Numbered from the stretch's first letter, positions 1-5,364 are shown. The stretch: 6,474 bases of DNA from Clostridia bacterium (GCA_017408205.1 JAFQVC010000164.1:1-6474), one strand, 5' to 3'. Program-made: numbers and translations. The notes: generated by a model not told the origin, from the letters alone.

Positions 1-140
1 ATAGCAGGTGGGTGCCTCCTGAGTCTTTATGGGTTTCCCAAATAAATTTGGGCGTACACGCAGGACCCAGAGAGTCGGCTCCCTTTCAAAATCTGTTGGT
101 TATAAATTAAAGAAACTAATTCACGTACACCCCAGGGACT
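1..140 (-). ncRNA. ssrS: 6S RNA, 3' end beyond the window
   Basis: Non-coding RNA that in bacteria mimics an open promoter and binds the sigma-A RNA polymerase holoenzyme in stationary phase. Its transcript is predicted to start near 140, seven bases after a consensus -10 box. It has no reading frame. The 5' segment GGGUGU (132-127) pairs with GCACCC (15-10), as in the 6S closing stem. The 3' side, reading GGAGGCACCCACCU, resembles the 3' arm of the E. coli and clostridial RNAs as I remember them. Inside are a hairpin GGGAG-CCGA-CUCUC (83-70) and a hairpin CCCAAA-UUUA-UUUGGG (52-37). At least 140 nt are present, and the usual length is 160-200 nt, so the end and the terminator are missing. 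The assignment rests on remembered pattern and pairing, not on a covariance search. tmRNA, SRP RNA and RNase P RNA were considered and do not fit. Confidence 0.75.
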
Positions 141-146
141 GATATT

Positions 147-175
147 ATTATACCCTAAAATCACAATATAATCAA
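147..175 (-). promoter_or_regulatory. Sigma-A promoter of the 6S RNA
   Basis: On the minus strand the -35 box TTGATT (175-170) is separated by 17 bases from a perfect -10 box TATAAT (152-147). This places the start at about 140. The promoter lies 16 bases past the stop codon of the small DUF6514-like gene. No terminator separates the two, so some read-through into the RNA is possible. Confidence 0.85.
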
Positions 176-191
176 TACTTGTAACAATTTT

Positions 192-422
192 TTAACTTAC
201 TCTGCTGATAAAATCTTCTACAACACTTTTAAAATGTATTAAAGATAATCCGCCTTTATTAAACATCTTAACTAATTTCATTACGTATTTTTTATTACTT
301 GACACGTGCAGTATTCCGTCAACTAAATTATCGTCAACGTAAGCACATATTCCGTAGTCAATTATATCTTTATCTTCTACCTTTGTTGCAGTTTCGCAAA
401 TAGTATATTTAAGCAATTTCAT
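192..422 (-). CDS. Small DUF6514-like protein of unknown function
   Basis: A 76-residue acidic/basic mixed protein with no signal peptide, membrane segment or cysteine cluster, so probably cytosolic. The N-terminal half looks like beta strands (residues 1-40, with YGICAYVDD at 23-31). The C-terminal half looks helical and ends in LSLIHFKSVVEDFIS. This ending resembles the 'ls.vHl.dvveDf' pattern I associate with DUF6514 proteins of Clostridia, which have no known function. The family call is from memory and is only moderately sure. The start ATG is preceded by AAAGGA (432-427), and a dedicated sigma-A promoter lies just upstream, so this is a real gene despite its size. It lies between the deacetylase gene and the 6S RNA. 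Its -10 box is only about 27 bases from the start codon, giving a very short leader of about 20 bases. Confidence 0.75.
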   Translation of the reverse strand: MKLLKYTICETATKVEDKDIIDYGICAYVDDNLVDGILHVSSNKKYVMKLVKMFNKGGLSLIHFKSVVEDFISRVS

Positions 423-448
423 AACATCCTTTCGTCTGAACTACTGTA

Positions 449-478
449 ATTATATCCCCGCAAAACCGCCTCGGTCAA
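449..478 (-). promoter_or_regulatory. Sigma-A promoter of the DUF6514-like gene
   Basis: On the minus strand the -35 box TTGACC (478-473) is followed after 18 bases by TATAAT (454-449). The predicted start is near 442, about 20 bases before the ATG. The spacer is unusually GC-rich for this window. Confidence 0.75.
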
Positions 479-508
479 CGCAAACCGTCCGTCAAATTTC
501 TACAATTC

Positions 509-528
509 ATTGTCGATTATTGTCGATT
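509..528. repeat. 10-bp tandem duplication at the deacetylase stop codon
   Basis: ATTGTCGATT occurs twice head to tail (509-518 and 519-528, plus-strand reading). The repeat covers the last codons and the TAA stop of the polysaccharide deacetylase gene. With a single copy the frame would read CAA then TGA, so the protein end would be the same. It is probably a neutral slippage product. Confidence 0.8.
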
Positions 529-1350
529 TAGTATTTCCCTTACACCCTCTCCGTGTTTTCTTATAAACCTTTTTAAAGAGTAAAGGTCGTCTCCTTTCTT
601 TATGTAATTAATACCTTCTCCGCAGGAAAGGGAAGCACTAAAACCCATTTCCTGCAGAAGCTTTATTGAATCGTTACTTATACCGCCAAAAGGGTAAGTA
701 TATGTTGTTGCAGTAACTCCCGCCTTTTCCTTAAGAAGTTTCTGGTTTTTCAAAGTATCCTCTGTGAAAACTTTTTTGTAGTGTTCTTCGCTTTCCCCGT
801 AGTTTTTCTTACTTCCGTTACGTTTTTCGTTTATTGTATGAAAATCGTAAGAATGATTTTGTATTTCCGCATACCCTGATGCATTAAGTTCTTTAATTCT
901 GTCCCAGGTAAGGTATGAATAATTGGCGTTTTCCTCATTTGTTTCGGAATACTGCTGTGCATAAGAGCCCACAACTGACAGCACCATTTTCATATCGTAC
1001 TTTTTTACAAGGGGATACCCATAAACATAATTATTGTAACAACCGTCATCAAAAGTTAAAATAACGGGTTTTTCGGGCAGATTCCCGTCGCTCTGTGCAT
1101 AGTTTATAAGGTCTGCCATAGTTATTGCGGTGTAACCGTTTTCCTTTAAATATACAAGGTCCTGTTCAAATTCATCTGGTGTAATTACAAATCTTCCCGA
1201 ACTCGACGGGTTTTTAAGCAAACTGTGATACATTATTATAGGAACTGCAATCCCGTCATCTTTTGCCATAACAAAGGCAACAGACGTAATGATTACCGAT
1301 AATATCAGCACAAAAATCACAATATTTTTAAGTCGTAATGTAATAATCAT
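517..1350 (-). CDS. Membrane-anchored or secreted polysaccharide deacetylase (NodB/CE4)
   Basis: A 277-residue enzyme of carbohydrate esterase family 4, expected to remove acetyl groups from N-acetylated sugars in peptidoglycan or another cell-wall polysaccharide, outside the membrane. Residues 9-29 form a hydrophobic signal or anchor segment ending in VMA-K, and there is no lipobox cysteine. The domain shows the opening IIMYHSL (38-44) and motif 1 TFDDG (99-103), with Asp101/Asp102 as base and metal ligand. It also has the metal ligands His166 and His171 in NHSYDFH, and YPFGG (219-223) as motif 3. All key residues are intact and the length is normal for the stand-alone secreted type. The ATG lies two bases after the stop of the M23 peptidase gene, with GGGTG in the end of that gene as binding site, so the two are translationally coupled. 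The substrate cannot be read from the sequence. Confidence 0.93.
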   Translation of the reverse strand: MIITLRLKNIVIFVLILSVIITSVAFVMAKDDGIAVPIIMYHSLLKNPSSSGRFVITPDEFEQDLVYLKENGYTAITMADLINYAQSDGNLPEKPVILTFDDGCYNNYVYGYPLVKKYDMKMVLSVVGSYAQQYSETNEENANYSYLTWDRIKELNASGYAEIQNHSYDFHTINEKRNGSKKNYGESEEHYKKVFTEDTLKNQKLLKEKAGVTATTYTYPFGGISNDSIKLLQEMGFSASLSCGEGINYIKKGDDLYSLKRFIRKHGEGVREILNRQ

Positions 1351-1352
1351 TT

Positions 1353-2396
1353 TTATTCACCCAAAACTGTAAACGAAGATTTCCTTACAAGTTCATTCCC
1401 TTCCCGTTTTACATAGGACTGATTAATTGTAAGGAAGTTTGTAATATCGTATAAATCAATCCATATCTGATTAATTCCGTCTTTCTGGCTTTCGTCAAAT
1501 ATGAGCTGTAATCCAAGATGCAGATGAGGCGTATTAATATTGTTTACGTTCTCTTTTACGCTGTACCCCGTCATTCCCATATAACCTATAACGTCTCCCG
1601 CAGTAACAAAATCGCCCTCTTTAAAATCTTTTGCATAAGGGTGGTCTTTTCTCAAGTGTGCATAATAGTAATACCTTTTTTTATCAAAACTCCTTATACC
1701 TAATCTCCATCCACCGTACTGGTTCCATCCCACCGCTTCTACATACCCGCTTTCAATGGCGATAACGGGAGTTCCTACTCCGTTCATTAAATCGTGCCCA
1801 AGATGCTTTCTCCTGTACCCGTAACTGCGGGATACTCCGAAATCGTCATAGTGGGAATACCCGTATCCACCGCCGATTGGTGAAAAAACTTTCAGTCCGT
1901 ACCTTTTTTCTCCGTCTATGGTAAATTCTCCTACAAAACCGTCCAGCACCGCACCGTATGCCTCGCGGTAATATGAATAGTATTTCATATCGGCAACAAT
2001 TTCGTTAAAACTTGTTTCGTTATTAATCTTTGAGGTTAAATCATATATATCCTTGTATTTGAATCTGGAAAAATCTCCGCCGTACTTTGCTCCCAGATAC
2101 GCAAGCAGTTCCACCATTGTAACGTGATTTTCATCGCCATAAGAACGGATGTCGTACTTATACGCATAATCCATAGCACTTTTGGAAACATCAAAATCCA
2201 CCCATTTTATGTAGTCCTTTTTCACGGGCTCCGACTTCGGCTGTTCTTCGGGTATTGGCTGACTTTTTTTAAACTCTGCCTCCTCCCTTATCATTTCCTT
2301 TCTGTCCACGTGTGGCTTTAATGTAACTAAAGCAATGACAAGCACCGCTGTAATTAAAATAATGGCAATATATTTGAATTTAACAATATAATACAT
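1353..2396 (-). CDS. Membrane-anchored M23 family metallopeptidase
   Basis: A 347-residue LytM/M23 zinc endopeptidase expected to cut peptide cross-links of peptidoglycan outside the membrane. Residues 8-26 form one membrane segment. A charged, proline-rich linker follows (about 36-62, PIPEEQPKSEPVKK), then a region of about 130 residues that I do not recognise (63-190). The M23 domain occupies about 192-300. The zinc ligands are complete: His198 and Asp202 in HLGHD, and His293 in HLH, with His291 and His247 (YYYYAHL) as the catalytic histidines. An active enzyme is therefore expected, not a degenerate LytM activator. A C-terminal tail of about 45 residues (YDITNFLTINQ and onward) follows the domain. 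The start is supported by AGGTGA four bases before the ATG. The gene begins directly behind the hslO terminator and is coupled to the deacetylase gene, so the pair probably remodels the wall together. Confidence 0.93.
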   Translation of the reverse strand: MYYIVKFKYIAIILITAVLVIALVTLKPHVDRKEMIREEAEFKKSQPIPEEQPKSEPVKKDYIKWVDFDVSKSAMDYAYKYDIRSYGDENHVTMVELLAYLGAKYGGDFSRFKYKDIYDLTSKINNETSFNEIVADMKYYSYYREAYGAVLDGFVGEFTIDGEKRYGLKVFSPIGGGYGYSHYDDFGVSRSYGYRRKHLGHDLMNGVGTPVIAIESGYVEAVGWNQYGGWRLGIRSFDKKRYYYYAHLRKDHPYAKDFKEGDFVTAGDVIGYMGMTGYSVKENVNNINTPHLHLGLQLIFDESQKDGINQIWIDLYDITNFLTINQSYVKREGNELVRKSSFTVLGE

Positions 2397-2400
2397 AAAA

Positions 2401-2406
2401 TCACCT
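2401..2406 (-). promoter_or_regulatory. Ribosome binding site of the M23 gene abutting a terminator
   Basis: AGGTGA on the minus strand lies four bases before the ATG and only two bases beyond the U-tract of the hslO terminator. A transcript that ends at the terminator therefore stops just before this site. Confidence 0.7.
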
Positions 2407-2408
2407 AT

Positions 2409-2441
2409 AAAAAAAGTAAATGTGTTTCACACATTTACTTT
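2409..2441 (-). terminator. Intrinsic terminator after hslO
   Basis: On the minus strand, a perfect 12-bp stem AAAGUAAAUGUG / CACAUUUACUUU with loop UGAAA (2441-2413) runs into seven consecutive U residues (2415-2409). It begins seven bases after the hslO stop codon. The stem is AU-rich, so termination may be incomplete. The opposite direction has no gene to serve. Confidence 0.85.
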
Positions 2442-2448
2442 AATTATA

Positions 2449-3339
2449 TTATTTGGTTTTACAATTAATGCTTAATTCTTTCAACTGTTCTGTTGTAAAG
2501 GAATATGACTTGTTGCAGAAATGACAGTCAACCGTTGTTCCCTGTCCGTCATCAATTATTGACTGCAAATCCTTTTTGCCGATAGAAATAAGTGCCCTTT
2601 CAACTCGTTTCAAACTGCAATCACATTTGTACTTTGGTGTCGTTTCATTTAAAATGCCGAATTTCACGTCACCCATTAAGGCAGATATGATTTCTTCCCC
2701 GCTATTGCCGTTTTCAATCATAGTGCTCACCGACGGCAACGTCGCAACCGCATTTTCAATTTGTGTGATGATTTTCTCGTCGTCGGGGTCGTTACCGGGC
2801 ATCATCTGAATTACATATCCCCCTGCACTTTTCACTGTATTGTCGGGGTTGACTTTTACTCCCAAAGCAATAACTGTGGGTATCTGTTCACTTGTAGCAT
2901 AATAATAAGTCAAATCCTCTGCAATTTCTCCCGATACAAGTTGTACCTGACCTGTATATGGCGTACCGCCGTTGTTATCTCTCACTACTGACAAATAACC
3001 CTGTCCTATGCCTCCGCCCACATCAAGTTTGCCTTTGCTGTTTAATGGCAGGTCTACAAAGGGATTGGCAACATAGCCCTTAACCTCTGCCTTTGTATTG
3101 CCTACTACAAGGACTGTACCCAAAGGCCCGTCACCTTTGAACTGCAAAGTTACCGTCTGGTCTTCCTTGCCCATAAACCCGATAATAGCCGCTGCGGTTA
3201 ATGCTCTGCCAAGTGCGGCAGTTGCCACAGGGTAACTTTTGTGAATTTTTTGTGCCTCGTTTACTAAATCCGTAGTAATTGCCGAATATATGCGAAAGCC
3301 ACCGTTGTCAGTTAGTGCAACTGTTATTTTATCACTCAT
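2449..3339 (-). CDS. hslO: Hsp33 redox-regulated molecular chaperone
   Basis: A 296-residue cytosolic holdase that is switched on when oxidative stress releases zinc from four cysteines and unfolds the C-terminal part. The N-terminal alpha/beta domain covers about 1-230, with typical stretches such as LGRALTAAAI (43-52), LQFKGDGPLG (65-74), VKGYVANP (86-93) and GYVIQMMPG (174-182). The zinc switch is intact: CDC (Cys239, Cys241) and CHFC (Cys272, Cys275), the CxC...CxxC signature. There is one extra cysteine, Cys293, in the tail INCKTK. Length is normal for the family. The ATG is preceded by AAAGGA (3353-3348) with eight bases of spacing. The gene sits between two intrinsic terminators and no clear strong promoter is seen directly upstream. 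It may have a weak promoter in 3376-3450 or depend on read-through from cspA. Confidence 0.97.
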   Translation of the reverse strand: MSDKITVALTDNGGFRIYSAITTDLVNEAQKIHKSYPVATAALGRALTAAAIIGFMGKEDQTVTLQFKGDGPLGTVLVVGNTKAEVKGYVANPFVDLPLNSKGKLDVGGGIGQGYLSVVRDNNGGTPYTGQVQLVSGEIAEDLTYYYATSEQIPTVIALGVKVNPDNTVKSAGGYVIQMMPGNDPDDEKIITQIENAVATLPSVSTMIENGNSGEEIISALMGDVKFGILNETTPKYKCDCSLKRVERALISIGKKDLQSIIDDGQGTTVDCHFCNKSYSFTTEQLKELSINCKTK

Positions 3340-3347
3340 ATTACGTT

Positions 3348-3353
3348 TCCTTT
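3348..3353 (-). promoter_or_regulatory. Ribosome binding site of hslO abutting a terminator
   Basis: AAAGGA on the minus strand lies eight bases before the hslO ATG and only three bases beyond the eight-U tract of the cspA terminator. This is the same close packing as seen at the next gene, the M23 peptidase. Confidence 0.7.
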
Positions 3354-3356
3354 CGT

Positions 3357-3390
3357 AAAAAAAACGACCTTCAAATAAAATTTGAAGGCC
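3357..3390 (-). terminator. Intrinsic terminator after cspA
   Basis: On the minus strand, a 10-bp stem GGCCUUCAAA / UUUGAAGGUC with a five-base loop (3390-3366) is followed by G and eight U residues (3364-3357). It lies about 60 bases past the cspA stop. It is the best terminator in the window. Confidence 0.92.
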
Positions 3391-3400
3391 ATTTAACTTC

Positions 3401-3406
3401 TGTCAA
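3401..3406 (-). promoter_or_regulatory. Possible -35 box for hslO (weak)
   Basis: A perfect TTGACA lies on the minus strand just upstream of the cspA terminator. At 17 bases spacing the -10 position reads AAATTT, inside the terminator stem, and is a poor match. It may be chance, or a weak hslO promoter starting inside or after the hairpin. I see no better promoter for hslO. Confidence 0.25.
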
Positions 3407-3421
3407 TTCTGTTACATTGCA

Positions 3422-3437
3422 ACTTTATATATAAAGT
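3422..3437. repeat. 16-bp perfect palindrome between cspA and its terminator
   Basis: ACTTTATATATAAAGT reads the same on both strands. It lies 14 bases beyond the cspA stop codon, in the segment leading to the terminator. It could be a protein-binding site or a short RNA hairpin, or simply AT-rich chance. It contains TATATA, but no convincing -35 box is found at the right distance. Confidence 0.5.
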
Positions 3438-3450
3438 CCACAACCTCGAA

Positions 3451-3651
3451 TTAAAGTTTAGTTACATTTGCTGCCTGTGGACCTTTTGCACCTTCGATTA
3501 CTTCAAATGAAACTTCAGCGCCTTCTTCCAATGCTTTGTAGCCATCCATTACGATTGCTGAAAAATGCACGAATACGTCTGTTCCATCTTCGCTTTCAAT
3601 GAATCCATAGCCTTTTTCTGCGTTAAACCATTTTACTTTACCTTTTTGCAT
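3451..3651 (-). CDS. cspA: CspA-type cold-shock protein
   Basis: A 66-residue single cold-shock domain that binds single-stranded RNA and DNA. In this family it keeps mRNA unfolded and can act as a transcription antiterminator. RNP1 is KGYGFIE (13-19) and RNP2 is VFVHF (26-30). KVKWFN (5-10) and the C-terminal GPQAANV are typical. The length is exactly that of the family. The ATG has a strong AGGAGG (3666-3661) nine bases upstream. The gene has its own near-consensus promoter, with a leader of about 45 bases, much shorter than the long thermosensing leader of E. coli cspA. It ends at a strong terminator. Which paralogue (CspA/B/C/D) it is cannot be told. Confidence 0.98.
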   Translation of the reverse strand: MQKGKVKWFNAEKGYGFIESEDGTDVFVHFSAIVMDGYKALEEGAEVSFEVIEGAKGPQAANVTKL

Positions 3652-3702
3652 ACGTCATTTCCTCCTAAACAAAATACATAGCCAATATCTAACTACCAAA
3701 AC

Positions 3703-3731
3703 AGTATACCATAGGAGGTATTTTTTGTCAA
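3703..3731 (-). promoter_or_regulatory. Sigma-A promoter of cspA
   Basis: On the minus strand a perfect TTGACA (3731-3726) is followed after 17 bases by TATACT (3708-3703), placing the start near 3696. The -35 box overlaps the TGA stop codon of the upstream methyltransferase gene. The genes are therefore packed with no spacer, yet cspA can be expressed independently. Confidence 0.88.
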
Positions 3732-4447
3732 TAAATTTTTTTCGACGCGAACACTATTTTTTCTGCATTTTTACCGATTTTTCCGCCCTCTTCCCAGGCG
3801 GTAATTTCAAGTAATTCAAGTTTTGCATCTTTCAGCATTTCTTTTATTTCAGAAACACTGTACGCCCTTTGTATATGCTCCTCAATAAACCGTCTGTATC
3901 CGTCTCCCGACTCCACAAAAAAATTAAGTATCTGTGTGCTTATGCCCTGTCTGTAATAATTTTCCCATGTGTAAAAAACATTCTGTTCGTCATATATAAA
4001 AGTGTTGTCCGACAGCACATTTTTAAGCTTATGCTCTGTGTTGATGTCAAAGATAAAGAGCCCGTCGGGGTTTAAATAGTTGTGCACAAGTTTAAACATC
4101 TTTTTAAGTCGTTTTTTGTCGGTAATATAATTTACCGCATCCAGCGTGCATACAATAGCATCAACCGTTCCGTAAAGTTCAAACTCCGTCATATCCTGAC
4201 ATAAAAACCTTATGTGGGGTGCTTTGTCCGTTGCAACACAAAGCATATCCTCCGACAAATCTATGCCTATCATATCGTACCCGCGTTGTGAAAGTTCCAG
4301 AGTAAGTGTACCCGTACCGCAGGCAAGGTCTAAAACAAGTTCGGCCTTTCTTCCGTACTTGTGAAACAGACAGTCTATTTTGTCCGCCATACCCGCATAA
4401 TCAACGTTTATTAACTTGTCGTAAACTTCGGCAAACATTGTGTACAT
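3728..4447 (-). CDS. Class I SAM-dependent methyltransferase, substrate unknown
   Basis: A Rossmann-fold methyltransferase of 239 residues from the chosen ATG. Motif I is VLDLACGTG (38-46), the acidic residue binding the ribose is Asp63 in IGIDLSEDML (60-69), motif III is CQDM (83-86), and a post-motif stretch is VCTLDAVNYI (99-108). The N-terminus MYTMFAEVYDKL is the usual opening of this group. No signal peptide or membrane segment is seen, so it is cytosolic. A longer frame is open to a TTG at 4465 (and a GTG at 4462) but would overlap yerC by 17 bases. The ATG at 4447 is one base past the yerC stop and has AGGA eight bases upstream, so I prefer it. It is in an operon with yerC. The substrate cannot be predicted; the fold is shared by enzymes acting on small molecules, RNA and protein. 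Confidence 0.9.
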   Translation of the reverse strand: MYTMFAEVYDKLINVDYAGMADKIDCLFHKYGRKAELVLDLACGTGTLTLELSQRGYDMIGIDLSEDMLCVATDKAPHIRFLCQDMTEFELYGTVDAIVCTLDAVNYITDKKRLKKMFKLVHNYLNPDGLFIFDINTEHKLKNVLSDNTFIYDEQNVFYTWENYYRQGISTQILNFFVESGDGYRRFIEEHIQRAYSVSEIKEMLKDAKLELLEITAWEEGGKIGKNAEKIVFASKKIY

Positions 4448-4448
4448 C

Positions 4449-4733
4449 TTATTCTTCCTCACCAAGACGTTCTAAAATCATAGTGTAGCCCTCTGCACCG
4501 TGATTTAAGCACCTTGCAACTCTGCTTATTGTAGCAGTACTCGCACCTGTCTTTTTTGCAATTTCGTTGTAAACCTCGTTATTATTTAACAACTTTGCAA
4601 CCAAAAGGCGTTGTGACATTGACTCAATTTCCATAATTGTACACAAATCGTCAAAAAACTTGTGACATTCCTCCACAGTTTCAAGTTTCAGTATTGCTTT
4701 ATATAAAGTGTCAACATTTTCGTTATGTTTCAT
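4449..4733 (-). CDS. yerC: YerC/YecD family TrpR-like DNA-binding protein
   Basis: A 94-residue all-helical protein of the TrpR-related YerC/YecD family, expected to dimerise and bind DNA. The helix-turn-helix is at about 55-76 (YNEIAKKTGASTATISRVARCL). The preceding stretch MEIESMSQRLLVAKLL (34-49) matches the TrpR-like helices, and the C-terminus YTMILERLG is typical. The length is normal. AAAAGGAG (4751-4744) lies ten bases before the ATG, and a sigma-A promoter lies further upstream. It is the first gene of a two-gene unit with the methyltransferase and is divergent from marR. Family members lack the known tryptophan-response role of TrpR. Target and ligand are unknown. Confidence 0.92.
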   Translation of the reverse strand: MKHNENVDTLYKAILKLETVEECHKFFDDLCTIMEIESMSQRLLVAKLLNNNEVYNEIAKKTGASTATISRVARCLNHGAEGYTMILERLGEEE

Positions 4734-4766
4734 AACCTTGTTTCTCCTTTTAAAGTATCTTTTATG

Positions 4767-4795
4767 ATTTTATCATTTTTTAAAATAAATTTCAA
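4767..4795 (-). promoter_or_regulatory. Sigma-A promoter of the yerC-methyltransferase unit
   Basis: On the minus strand, TTGAAA (4795-4790) is followed after 17 bases by TAAAAT (4772-4767), and the -10 box is preceded by TGA as in extended -10 promoters. Its -35 box is only five bases from the -35 box of the divergent marR promoter, so the two polymerase sites are back to back and may interfere. Confidence 0.8.
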
Positions 4796-4800
4796 GTTTA

Positions 4801-4829
4801 TTGACAAAAATAATAATTAAATGTATAAT
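4801..4829 (+). promoter_or_regulatory. Consensus sigma-A promoter of marR and the ABC exporter
   Basis: TTGACA (4801-4806), 17 bases, TATAAT (4824-4829): a perfect consensus in both boxes and spacing. The predicted start is near 4836, giving a leader of about 25 bases. So strong a promoter fits an operon held down by a repressor. Confidence 0.93.
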
Positions 4830-4848
4830 AGTTAAATGATTAACTATT
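4827..4848. promoter_or_regulatory. Candidate MarR operator (9-4-9 inverted repeat)
   Basis: AATAGTTAA, four bases, then TTAACTATT: a perfect inverted repeat that overlaps the last half of the marR -10 box and the start site. MarR regulators commonly repress their own operon by binding such palindromes of about 16-22 bases. Bound protein here would block polymerase at marR. It lies 31 bases beyond the yerC -35 box, so that promoter should be affected less. That it is bound by this MarR is an inference from position. Confidence 0.75.
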
Positions 4849-4860
4849 CGGGAGGAAATT

Positions 4861-5364
4861 ATGGATACTTCATTTATCGACATTGCAAAATCCTTTGCAA
4901 AACTGAATATTATAAAGCATAATCTGTATCACAGTTTAGCAAAAGAGAATCGCCTTAACCCCTGCCAGATGCAGATTATCGAATTTCTGTTAGAACGCCC
5001 GGGAAGCACTCAGGTTGAGATTGCCAACAAACTTATGGTAACTCCCGCATCAATTACGCTGACTACAAAACGAATGGAAAAGCAAGGTCTTATTACCAAA
5101 GAAGTTGACAGAGACAATTTGCGGTGCAAAAAACTTTTTGCAACAGAACTTGCAGAAGAATTATATAATACCAATATAAAGATTTTCCGTAAAGTAGACA
5201 GAATACTTTTTGAAGGACTTCCTGAAAGTACAATTTCCCAGTTGAATCAGAACCTTAATACCGCTGTGGAAAATTCTTTGAAAAACTGCACAAAAGTATT
5301 AAGCGAAAAAGAAATGTCCAAAATTACGACCATACTTAAAAAAGGAGGAAAACAAAATGATTAA
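4861..5364 (+). CDS. MarR family transcriptional regulator
   Basis: A 167-residue winged helix-turn-helix repressor, probably a cytosolic dimer that leaves DNA when it binds a small, often phenolic or toxic, ligand. The fold reads in order: N-terminal dimerisation helix (5-30), then LNPCQMQIIEFLLERPGSTQVEIANKL (32-58). The recognition helix is about 62-75 (PASITLTTKRMEKQGL), followed by the wing DRDNLRCKKLFAT (83-95). Long C-terminal helices complete the dimer interface (95-160). Cys35, Cys89 and Cys143 are present, but no redox role can be claimed. GGAGG lies five bases before the ATG. The gene is first in an operon with an ABC exporter whose start it overlaps by 8 bases. A consensus promoter with an overlapping inverted repeat suggests autorepression and control of the exporter. 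Confidence 0.93.
   Translation: MDTSFIDIAKSFAKLNIIKHNLYHSLAKENRLNPCQMQIIEFLLERPGSTQVEIANKLMVTPASITLTTKRMEKQGLITKEVDRDNLRCKKLFATELAEELYNTNIKIFRKVDRILFEGLPESTISQLNQNLNTAVENSLKNCTKVLSEKEMSKITTILKKGGKQND

Noticed and set aside
500..516. Possible terminator after the deacetylase gene
   Set aside because: ACAAT/ATTGT gives only a five-base stem without a U-tract, so read-through into the DUF6514-like gene cannot be excluded, but no terminator is called.
1518..1703. Plus-strand open frame of 61 codons
   Set aside because: It lies antisense inside the M23 peptidase gene, has no ribosome binding site and no recognisable protein features.
2124..2321. Plus-strand open frame of 65 codons
   Set aside because: Antisense to the N-terminal part of the M23 gene; its hydrophobic look comes from the complement of charged-residue codons.
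2440..2456. TATAAT-like -10 box just before the hslO terminator hairpin
   Set aside because: No acceptable -35 box is found 16-18 bases upstream on the minus strand, so I do not call a promoter for the M23 gene.
2576..2991. Two overlapping plus-strand open frames
   Set aside because: Both are antisense shadows of hslO, which has a complete Hsp33 signature.
3652..3696. Long cold-responsive leader of cspA
   Set aside because: The leader from the predicted start is only about 45 bases, too short for the E. coli type thermosensor fold, and no cold-box is recognised.
3712..3720. AGGAGGTA-like stretch on the plus strand
   Set aside because: It resembles a ribosome binding site, but no plus-strand gene follows; it lies in the spacer of the cspA promoter.
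3869..4488. Two plus-strand open frames antisense to the methyltransferase
   Set aside because: No promoter or binding site, and the minus-strand frame carries clear motifs.
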